Assembly (NCBI GenBank): GCA_026387965.1
Contig: JAPLKR010000103.1
Location: 1 to 64,000 of the forward strand
Direction: 5' to 3'
DNA length: 64,000 nucleotides
Source: Fusobacteriota bacterium
Lineage (GTDB): Bacteria; Fusobacteriota; Fusobacteriia; JAPLKR01
Position 1 is the first letter of the stretch. Each line of letters opens with the position of its first letter. The position numbers and the translations under genes were made by a program. Below the pieces are notes generated by a model that was not told the DNA's origin, made no database searches, and was given only the letters and a program-made list of their open reading frames with translations. This document shows, piece after piece, positions 45,458 through 53,784 of this stretch.

Positions 45458-46386
45458 TATACTATTCCCCCCTCAGAAACCTCTATTTTAATTTTTTGTT
45501 TTTTTGTTTTTCCTTTTTTTCTTTTTCTCTCTTCAATTAAGAATACGATCGGACTTGCTACAAATATTGATGAGTAGGTTCCAGAAATAATTCCTATAAG
45601 TAGAGTAAGTAAGAATGTGTGAAGTGTAAGTCCTCCAAAAACAAGCATTGCTAGAATTGCTAGGCACGTTGTAACTGAAGAATTGATAGAACGTGTAAAC
45701 GTTTGAGAAATACTACTATCAATAATATTTTCCAATGTATCTTTATTGAACAGTTTGCGTCTATTTTCTCTAATTCTATCAAATATTACAATGGTATCGT
45801 TAATGGAATACCCTAAAATAGTTAATATAGCGGCAATAAATGTCGAATCAATTTGCCAACCAATCAAAGATATAATCCCAGCGGCCATCACAATATCGTG
45901 AATAAGAGAAATAATTGCCCCCATCGCAAAACTAAATTCAAAACGAATGGTAATATATAGCACTATTGCGATACATCCAACAATAACTGCAAGTATTCCA
46001 CTTTTGACAAGCTGAGAGCTAATAGAAGGTCCGATAAGCTCATATGACTGTAGTTGTGCATTAGGAAATTGCTCTGAAATTGCAGTCACAACACTCTCTT
46101 TTTCACTTTCAGCAAGTGGAGCTGTTCGAATATTCATAGTATTATTACCACTTGATTGAACAATACCCTCTTTTAAATTTGGAAATTGGGATGCTAACGT
46201 TGACATTTCTGACTGAACTGCTGTTACTGTTGTTCCTTGTTGAAATTGAAACTGAAATAAACTACCCCCTGTAAAATCAATTCCAAGGTTAAATCCTTTG
46301 AAAACAATAATACAAAGAAAGAAAATAAATGTTATTGCTTCAATTGAAAGAAATATTTTACTATTTTTAATATATCTCAGTTGCAT
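45457..46386 (-). CDS. secF: Protein translocase subunit SecF
   Basis: 309 residues, six helices. FKGFNLGIDFTGGSLFQ near the N-terminus, IGPSISSQLVKSGILA, GYSINDTIVIFDRIREN and SINSSVTTCLAILAMLVFGG are SecF hallmarks. The C-terminal tail is Lys-rich. It uses the proton motive force to help complete protein export. It directly abuts secD. Confidence 0.95.
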   Translation of the reverse strand: MQLRYIKNSKIFLSIEAITFIFFLCIIVFKGFNLGIDFTGGSLFQFQFQQGTTVTAVQSEMSTLASQFPNLKEGIVQSSGNNTMNIRTAPLAESEKESVVTAISEQFPNAQLQSYELIGPSISSQLVKSGILAVIVGCIAIVLYITIRFEFSFAMGAIISLIHDIVMAAGIISLIGWQIDSTFIAAILTILGYSINDTIVIFDRIRENRRKLFNKDTLENIIDSSISQTFTRSINSSVTTCLAILAMLVFGGLTLHTFLLTLLIGIISGTYSSIFVASPIVFLIEERKRKKGKTKKQKIKIEVSEGGIV

Positions 46387-47616
46387 CTATTTTACCTCCT
46401 TTGGTTTGACACCAAATAGTTTTGTCGATTTTATTTTAAAGAAAATTACAAACTCACTTAAAATAATATTTGAAGCCCAAACATTTGTAAACAGACTTGC
46501 AATAAGTCCGATAAGTAGTGTTACTGCAAATCCTTTGATCTCACCTGTTCCAAGCCAAATTAGAATCAAAGAAATTATTATACCTGTCATGTGCGCATCA
46601 ATAATTGTAACCATTGTTTTGCTAGTTCCTTGCTCTACAGATTTTAACACACTATTGCCATTTCGCATCTCTTCTTTAATTCTTTCAAAAATAATAACAT
46701 TCGCATCTACTGCTATACCAAGTGTTAGAATAAATGCTGCAATTCCTGGAAGTGTAAAAGTTACTCCAAAAAATTGCATTCCTGCAAATGTAATAAATCC
46801 AAAAATAATGAGTGAAACAATTGCCATCAACCCTGGAACTCTATACCAAATAAACATGAAAATACCGATTAGTACAAGTGCAAGTATTCCAGCATGGAAA
46901 CTTTTTAGTATGGATATCGCTCCAAGTGTTGGCCCAACCTGACTCATGCTAAGTACTGTAACATTTAATGGAAGTGCCCCTGCATTAATCATATTAGCCA
47001 CTTCAACAGTTTGTTTTGTCGTAAACTGGCCTTGAATAATAGCTTGACCATTTAATATTGGAGTTTCTAAAACAGGACTTGATTCAACTTGACCATTTAG
47101 AAGTATTGCAAGTTGTTTCCCTACATTTTGACTAGTGATTTGGGCAAATTTTTGTGTTCCAGTTGATGTAAATGTAATATTTACTCCTGGCAGACCTTTC
47201 GAATCATATCCCGGAGCTGCAACTTTTACATCGCTTCCTGTCATAAGTGTTGGCCCTAGTGCCCCATCACTTTGAACTATTTTAAATTCTAAAACGTTCA
47301 TTGAACCTAAAATTTTCATGGCTTCATTCGCATCGGTTGCACCTGGAAGTTGAACGATAATTTTGTCATTCCCACTCTTTTCAATGGTAGACTCGGATAC
47401 CCCAAGTCCATTAATTCGTTTATTTAATCCATCAATAAGTGCCGACATAGATTGTGGATTGACCTGTGCTTGAGCCGTTGGCTGAGCTTGCAATGTCGCA
47501 GAAACTCCCCCTTTCAAATCTAACCCCAACTTAACTGGTATCATGAAAGTGCAGTATAATGCCGCTAAAAGCACTACTATAATAATGCCAAGTTTGATGA
47601 GTAATTCTTTTTTCAT
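46387..47616 (-). CDS. secD: Protein translocase subunit SecD
   Basis: 409 residues. GLDLKGGVSATLQAQP near the start, the P1 periplasmic domain (RINGLGVSESTIEKSG), VGPTLGAISILKSFHAG and the membrane part GIAVDANVIIFERIKEE. It forms the SecDF complex with the next gene. The periplasmic P1 head is shorter than in E. coli SecD, typical of Gram-positive-like and other short forms. Confidence 0.95.
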   Translation of the reverse strand: MKKELLIKLGIIIVVLLAALYCTFMIPVKLGLDLKGGVSATLQAQPTAQAQVNPQSMSALIDGLNKRINGLGVSESTIEKSGNDKIIVQLPGATDANEAMKILGSMNVLEFKIVQSDGALGPTLMTGSDVKVAAPGYDSKGLPGVNITFTSTGTQKFAQITSQNVGKQLAILLNGQVESSPVLETPILNGQAIIQGQFTTKQTVEVANMINAGALPLNVTVLSMSQVGPTLGAISILKSFHAGILALVLIGIFMFIWYRVPGLMAIVSLIIFGFITFAGMQFFGVTFTLPGIAAFILTLGIAVDANVIIFERIKEEMRNGNSVLKSVEQGTSKTMVTIIDAHMTGIIISLILIWLGTGEIKGFAVTLLIGLIASLFTNVWASNIILSEFVIFFKIKSTKLFGVKPKEVK

Positions 47617-48048
47617 TTATTTTTTCCCCTCCATTAATTTATTTTTTAAGTGCGTTTCAAGAATAATGGCAGCAGCCACTTTATCAACGACATTCTTATG
47701 ATTTTTACGTCTTTCATTTCCAATCGTATATAAAAGTTCATGGGCTTCTACCGTTGAAAGGCGCTCATCAACAAAAATAATTTTAACTCTGTGTTCTAGT
47801 TTATTATAAAGTTTTTTAGCAAAAAGCTCGACTTTTTCAGTTTGAAGTGTTTTCTCACCGTCCATGCCATAGGGAATTCCAACAATAATTTCTTTAATTT
47901 CATATTCGCCCACTAACTCTCTAATCCTATCTAGAGCTTTAATTTTCTTTCTGTCAATTACTTCTAAAGGCTTTGAAATGATTTGCATCGGGTCGCTAAT
48001 TGCCACACCAATTCTCACATCTCCAACATCTAAGGATAAAAGTCTCAT
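47617..48048 (-). CDS. ruvX: RuvX/YqgF family RNase H-fold nuclease
   Basis: 143 residues. MRLLSLDVGDVRIGVAISDP holds the first catalytic Asp, IIVGIPYGMDGEKT and FVDERLSTVEAHELL the next acidic residues. YqgF proteins act in 16S rRNA 5' maturation or as putative Holliday-junction resolvases. Its ATG overlaps the alaS stop (ATGA), and secD follows immediately. Confidence 0.92.
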   Translation of the reverse strand: MRLLSLDVGDVRIGVAISDPMQIISKPLEVIDRKKIKALDRIRELVGEYEIKEIIVGIPYGMDGEKTLQTEKVELFAKKLYNKLEHRVKIIFVDERLSTVEAHELLYTIGNERRKNHKNVVDKVAAAIILETHLKNKLMEGKK

Positions 48049-50642
48049 ATTTTTCCTTTAATGAACTCTTTTAAGCTACCCTCTAACTCTTTAAACGATA
48101 AAGTTAATTCACTTTTAGAAATTCCTGCTTGAACAATGTCTGGTCTTCCGCCACCTTTAAATCCAAGTACCTTTAGGTGTTCCATAATATCTCTAGCATC
48201 AAGTTGAATTCTACCTGACAACTCTTTTGATAGTGAAATGAGAAGCGTCAAATTATCTTCTATTTTAACACCATATACAAATATTGATAAAGGGAACTTT
48301 TGTTTCAAACTATCTAACAATAGCTTAGCATCTTTTATATCTACATCATCTTCAATCATAAAGAAAAAACGCGCAGCTCCAAGATCTTGAAACTTTTGAG
48401 CAATAGCAGTAACAGAGTGATTTCTTATCTCCTCTTTAAGTTTTTCAATTGTTTGATCTTTTTCCTTCATTTCATCAACCAATTTGTCCAATTTTTCAAT
48501 TAATTTATAACGGTTTGCTTTAAGTTTATCAGAAATTTTATCAAGCTCTGATTCCATAAAATTATAGCGTCTGTAAACTTCATATCCTGTAATAGCTTCA
48601 ATTCGTCTCACACCTGCAGAGATACCTGCTTCAGAAAGAATTTTCAGCATTCCTAGATCACCTGTTCGATCAACGTGAGTTCCGCCACACAGTTCTATGG
48701 ATTCACCCTCAATCTCAATTACACGAACAAAATCTTGATATTTATCATCAAAAAAAGCTAATGCACCTCGACTCTCAGCTTGTGTGAAACTCATTTCTTC
48801 CTTTGAAACTCCACTATTTTTCCAAATTATTTCATTCACTTCTTTTTCAATTTTTTGAATTAAATCACGATCTACCGCTTGAAAATAGCTGAAATCAAAA
48901 CGCATTCTCTTATCATCAATATGCGAACCCGCTTGATGAACATTTTTACCTAAATGTTCACGTAGTTTAGCATGAACCAAATGTGCCGCTGTATGATTGG
49001 CCGTAATTTTTTTTCGTCGAACTGCTGAAACTTCTAAATCATAAACAGAGTGTAGATCTAGACTTCCACCAACTACTTTGATTTTATGAATATAAATATC
49101 TTGTTTTTTTGAAACATCAATGACTTCACCCTCAAAATTTTCCGAGATAATTTTGCCATGATCAGCTACTTGACCACCCGACTCTGCATAAAATGGTGTT
49201 TTGTCAAATATCACATCATAGATATTTTTATCACTATTTTTTAGATGAATAATTTTCCCTTTACACGAAAGCTCTTTATACCCAACAAAATCAGTTTTCC
49301 CATATTTTATAGCTAACTCTTCAATAAATTTCTCTTCTACCTGTTCCATTACAACATCACGAGTACTACGAGAATTTTCTCTTTGAGCATTTAATGACTT
49401 TTCAAAATCAGCTTTATTAATATCATGACCTGATTCTCTCGCAATTTCTTGAGTTAGCTCATATGGAAACCCATATGTATCATACAACTTAAATGCCGTC
49501 TCTCCTGAAAGTTTTTCATCTAATTTAAGGGTAGATAATGCCTGCGTTAACATATCAAGACCTTGATCTAATGTCTTTTGGAAACGTTCTTCTTCTTTAT
49601 CTATCATAAGCTTAATATAATCGGTATTTGATTGTAAATCTCTATAGTGTTCCCCCATTACTTGAACAACGACATCTACAAGTCTTGAAAGAAAAGCTTC
49701 ATGAAAATTCATTCTTCTTGCGTATGTTGAAGCTCTTCGAAGCAACTTTCTTAAAATATAACCACGCCCCTCATTAGAAGGAAGTATTCCATCAGAAATC
49801 ATAAATGTAGCGGCTCTTACATGGTCAGCAATAACTTTCTTCTCATAACTATGTTCTTTTGAGTTGGGAATAATATTTTCAATAGTATTAATAATTGGAA
49901 CAAATAAATCTGTATCAAAATTTGTATCAACATTTTGCATAACGGAGCAAATTCGCTCAAGCCCCATTCCAGTATCAATATTTTTCTTAGGTAGTGGTTC
50001 AAAAGAACCATCTTCTAATTTGTTAAATTCAGTGAACACAAGATTCCAAATCTCAAGAAAACGATCACACTCGCACCCAATATTACACTCGGGGCCACAT
50101 TTGTGTTCTTCGCCTCTATCAATATGGATTTCACTACATGGACCACATGAACCCGTAGGTCCTACTTCCCAAAAATTATCCTTTGCACCCATTTTTACAA
50201 TTCGATCACGAGAAACACCGGCTTTATTTTCCCATAGTTCAATGCTCTCATCATCTTGTTCATAAACCGTTATCCATAATCTATCTCTTTCAATTCCAAG
50301 CTCTTTTGTAATAAATTCCCATGCCATTACAATAGCTTCTTCTTTAAAATAATCTCCAAATGCAAAATTCCCCAACATTTCAAAAAAAGTTTGATGTCTT
50401 GCCGTTTTACCTACATTATCTAGATCATTGGTTCTAATACATTTTTGACATGATGCTATTCTAGGGGTTGGTGCTAACTTTTTACCTAAAAAGAAGGGCT
50501 TAAAAGGAACCATTCCAGCAATAGTGAGCAGCATCGTCGGATCATCTGGAATAAGAGACGCACTATCATATATTTTATGTTGATAATTCTCAAAGAATTT
50601 CAAATATTTTGTACGTAGTTCCTTACTTGTTAAATATTTCAT
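48045..50642 (-). CDS. alaS: Alanyl-tRNA synthetase
   Basis: 865 residues, full length. Class II catalytic core with FFEMLGNFAFGDYFKEEA, NFWEVGPTGSCGPCSEIH and DTGMGLERI. The editing domain has the zinc ligands HTAAH and CGGTHVDRTG. The C-terminal C-Ala region ends with GFKGGGRPDIVQAG. It charges tRNA-Ala with alanine. It is 10 bases downstream of lptB. There is no room for a T-box or other long leader, so any control comes from the cluster promoter. Confidence 0.97.
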   Translation of the reverse strand: MKYLTSKELRTKYLKFFENYQHKIYDSASLIPDDPTMLLTIAGMVPFKPFFLGKKLAPTPRIASCQKCIRTNDLDNVGKTARHQTFFEMLGNFAFGDYFKEEAIVMAWEFITKELGIERDRLWITVYEQDDESIELWENKAGVSRDRIVKMGAKDNFWEVGPTGSCGPCSEIHIDRGEEHKCGPECNIGCECDRFLEIWNLVFTEFNKLEDGSFEPLPKKNIDTGMGLERICSVMQNVDTNFDTDLFVPIINTIENIIPNSKEHSYEKKVIADHVRAATFMISDGILPSNEGRGYILRKLLRRASTYARRMNFHEAFLSRLVDVVVQVMGEHYRDLQSNTDYIKLMIDKEEERFQKTLDQGLDMLTQALSTLKLDEKLSGETAFKLYDTYGFPYELTQEIARESGHDINKADFEKSLNAQRENSRSTRDVVMEQVEEKFIEELAIKYGKTDFVGYKELSCKGKIIHLKNSDKNIYDVIFDKTPFYAESGGQVADHGKIISENFEGEVIDVSKKQDIYIHKIKVVGGSLDLHSVYDLEVSAVRRKKITANHTAAHLVHAKLREHLGKNVHQAGSHIDDKRMRFDFSYFQAVDRDLIQKIEKEVNEIIWKNSGVSKEEMSFTQAESRGALAFFDDKYQDFVRVIEIEGESIELCGGTHVDRTGDLGMLKILSEAGISAGVRRIEAITGYEVYRRYNFMESELDKISDKLKANRYKLIEKLDKLVDEMKEKDQTIEKLKEEIRNHSVTAIAQKFQDLGAARFFFMIEDDVDIKDAKLLLDSLKQKFPLSIFVYGVKIEDNLTLLISLSKELSGRIQLDARDIMEHLKVLGFKGGGRPDIVQAGISKSELTLSFKELEGSLKEFIKGKI

Positions 50643-50652
50643 TCATAACTCC

Positions 50653-51390
50653 TTATAATAATTTACTTTTGAATTCAAATTCATTTCCTAGATAATGTTT
50701 AATAGCAAGCGGGTCAACTGCCACTTCTGAACTTGTTCCACTTACTAAAATTTTTCCCTCAGACATAATATAAGCACGTTCTGTAATAGAAAGCGTCTCC
50801 CTTACATTATGGTCCGTTATAAGTATCCCCAATCCACGATTTTTTAGATATAATATGATGTTTTGAATATCTGCAACGGCAATTGGATCAACCCCCGCAA
50901 AAGGTTCGTCAAGCAAAATAAAGTCTGGCTCATTCGCAAGTGTGCGCGCAATTTCCACACGTCGTCGCTCTCCTCCAGAAAGAGAATATCCAAAACTTTT
51001 AGCAATATGACTAATTTTAAACTCTTCAAGAAGCCCATCCTTAATTCTAATACGCTCTTTTTTGGCAATATTTTTTAGCTCAAGTATCGTCAGAATATTT
51101 TCTTCAACAGTAAGATTTCTAAATACCGAAGCTTCTTGAGCAAGATAACCTAGTCCAAGCCTAGCTCTTTTAAACATTGGAAAATTCGTAATCTCTTCTT
51201 CATTATAATATACTTGCCCACCATCAGGTTTTACTATTCCGGTAATCATATAAAATGTCGTTGTTTTCCCGGCACCATTTGGACCTAAAAGCCCTACAAT
51301 TTCACCTTTATTAATTTGCAAGCTCACATCACTTACAACTACTCTTTTTTTATATATCTTTTTCAAATTCGTAGCTATAATATCTTTCAT
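50653..51390 (-). CDS. lptB: LPS export ABC transporter ATP-binding protein LptB
   Basis: 245 residues. Walker [20 protein letters not shown]-loop [13 protein letters not shown], signature [18 protein letters not shown], Walker [14 protein letters not shown] and the H-loop [10 protein letters not shown]. The [12 protein letters not shown] and FAGVDPIAV segments are characteristic of LptB. It powers LptF/LptG, which lie about 7 kb downstream. It is directly preceded by two OstA-type genes, as expected of an Lpt locus. Confidence 0.95.
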   Translation of the reverse strand: MKDIIATNLKKIYKKRVVVSDVSLQINKGEIVGLLGPNGAGKTTTFYMITGIVKPDGGQVYYNEEEITNFPMFKRARLGLGYLAQEASVFRNLTVEENILTILELKNIAKKERIRIKDGLLEEFKISHIAKSFGYSLSGGERRRVEIARTLANEPDFILLDEPFAGVDPIAVADIQNIILYLKNRGLGILITDHNVRETLSITERAYIMSEGKILVSGTSSEVAVDPLAIKHYLGNEFEFKSKLL

Positions 51391-51398
51391 ATATTCTC

Positions 51399-53623
51399 CT
51401 ATTTATAATTATAGCGTATATTGTAGCCATAAATTTTTAAATTTTGACTCGCAATATCATACACTCCCTCATCAACATTTGTAATGTTGAGATTTTTTTC
51501 AGTTGCTGAGACATTTTTGCTAAAATATATCTTTTGAGCGACATTATCAAACATTGCATTTTGGCCTGTTACTGTAACTTCGTTTCCATCACTGATTAAA
51601 TTTGAAACAACATTTTTAATCACATAAATTTTATTTTGCGATACAATGTAATTAAGAATTTCGCCCGTAACTGTCACCACATACGGATGCCCATTTGTAT
51701 TTACTGCAGAATAATTTACCGTAACATTTTCTTTTCCTGTAATAACATCATTAAGTTTATCGTAATTGATCGTGTTACTTCTAAGCGTTCCATTCACAGT
51801 TTTTAAAAAAGCATCACCTTGCATCACGGCTCCACACACTTCTTCTTGCGAGGGGCCATTAATATTTTGTTTTGTGTATTGTACAACAATTTGCTGTGCA
51901 CCAAAAGTTATATTTTTTGTTTGTGGATTACCTTGAGTATTCACCCAATTTCCTGTCACATTACCATTCGCCGTTAATGTTTGGGTAATATTATCAAGCA
52001 CAATGGTTGAAGCATTGGTATTATCACCAATTGTTGAGCTAAACTGAGCATTCCCGCTCGCATCCATCTTATTTACACCCTCATTGTCACCTTGCAATAG
52101 GGTATTAATTCGGTTTGCCACTAAATTATAAGTTACGAGTCCCACCCCTGGTCTTTCACTCAGTGTAATAATTTTGGCATTACCGACTGATTCAGCTGTA
52201 TGTCCTACCAAATCACATGCTATATGATTTCCATAGACTTGATATTTATTATCTATATTAACATACCCTTTACCATCAAACGTTCCAGACATTAACACAT
52301 TGTTATTTCCAAGTACTAAAGACATTTCATTCGCAGAATACGTTACTGCATTGGCTCCAATAATTTTACCTGATACATTTCCCGAAGCATCCAAACTCTT
52401 ATCACTCACAAGTGCGATTTTACTACCTGTTAAAAAATCGCCTAAAGAATCGCTAAATCTAGAGCCTACTCCTGTTAGATTAACACTACTCAGCTCAGCT
52501 GCGCTTCCATTTTTTAAAAAATTGGTCAAAATGATATTCGAAATTACATTGTATGTTACTATTACCCCATTTTTCATATTATCTAATTGCATTTTACCAT
52601 TACCATTAACATTAAAATAAGTCGTGGTATCCGTTATAATTTGATTACCATAAATATATTGCCCATTATCGGCAAGTATTTTAGCATTTCCTGAAATATT
52701 TAATAGCGTAATCTTCCTCGTTGCTTTCGAAAAATTTGTTTGTAAACTATCGCAGTAAATTGTTATCTGTTTAGAATTAATAGCCCCTTGATTTTTAGAG
52801 TTATTAATAATACTTTTTACTGAGCCTTTAGCTATAACTATTCCATTTGTGTACTGCACTTGGTTAGCTTGAAGCTCTCCAAATGACTGACTATTTATAT
52901 TTACAACACCATTCATTAAAAGTGATGACACATTATCTTTTGAAAACGTTATCACCGCTACATCACTTTGAATCGCTGTACTATCACCGTTTTGAGCGAT
53001 TACCCCATGAACATTCCCTGTTAAATTAGCAATTGAGCTTTTTTGAGAATACACGAGTCTATTACATTCAATATGACTATTGCCTTTATCTAGAACTGAA
53101 TTATTTCCTGAAAAATTCTGGTTTTTCAAGTCAATGACAGGGTTATTATTCAAAATAATCTGACCGCCACTACTTTTAATTGTCATAGATTTACTTGATG
53201 TCAATAGTTGTGTCGAACGATTATACGTAACATCTGTTCCATCAACTTCAATACTACTTGTTTTAATGACGACGCTACCTTCCAACTGTATCGTCGGAGA
53301 GTTTTGGTATGTTGAGACACCGCCACTCGCATTAAATTAATAGAACTATCCGTTTTACTGTAAATACCATTATTTGATTGCAGGGTATAATTTTGTGAAA
53401 CCAGTTTAGGGTTAATAAAAGTCACCTGAGTTCGCTCTGAATTCACTGACTGCTTATCTGCTGTTAGTGTATAATTTTGATCTAAAACAAACTTTGCGTT
53501 ACTCATGGTAATTTCACTAGATGATGAAAAATTTGCAGTTGATGGCGAATCTTTTTTTACATACAAATAATAACATAAAATTATCACTGCAATGGTTATG
53601 ATTATTTTAACCCTTTTTTTCAC
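51399..53623 (-). CDS. Membrane-anchored OstA/LptA-repeat protein 2 (single-base frameshift)
   Basis: Reading the frames together gives about 741 residues. A basic start and one membrane helix ([17 protein letters not shown]) lead into an LptC-like segment ([16 protein letters not shown]). Many OstA-type beta repeats follow (for example [48 protein letters not shown]). The frame changes near 53335. Adding one A in the AAT-TTA-ATG stretch restores [21 protein letters not shown], so a one-base deletion or sequencing error is very likely. GGAGG precedes the GTG at 53623. Paralogue of the next gene. Probable periplasmic LPS carrier. Confidence 0.75.
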
Positions 53624-53743
53624 ATCAGCCTCCAAATTATTCACACTTAACTCTTTTACATTTTATGCTATATCAAATATAACCACTAACTATTATATCA
53701 TAATTTTTTATATATTTTAAGTAGCGATTATCATAATTTTATC

Positions 53744-53778
53744 ACAAAAAGAGAGTGATATAGGCTATCACTCTCTTT
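53744..53778 (-). terminator. Terminator between the two OstA-type genes
   Basis: AAAGAGAGTGATA - short loop - TATCACTCTCTTT with T run on the minus strand. It would reduce transcription from the mutS/OstA1 side into OstA2 and lptB, so a separate promoter in 53640-53745 is expected (an AT-rich TATAAT box is present near 53690). Confidence 0.8.
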
Positions 53779-53784
53779 AAAAAA

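Noticed and set aside
53325-53345. Programmed ribosomal frameshift in OstA2
   Set aside because: No canonical slippery heptamer, and the insertion of one A restores the family sequence perfectly, so an indel is simpler.
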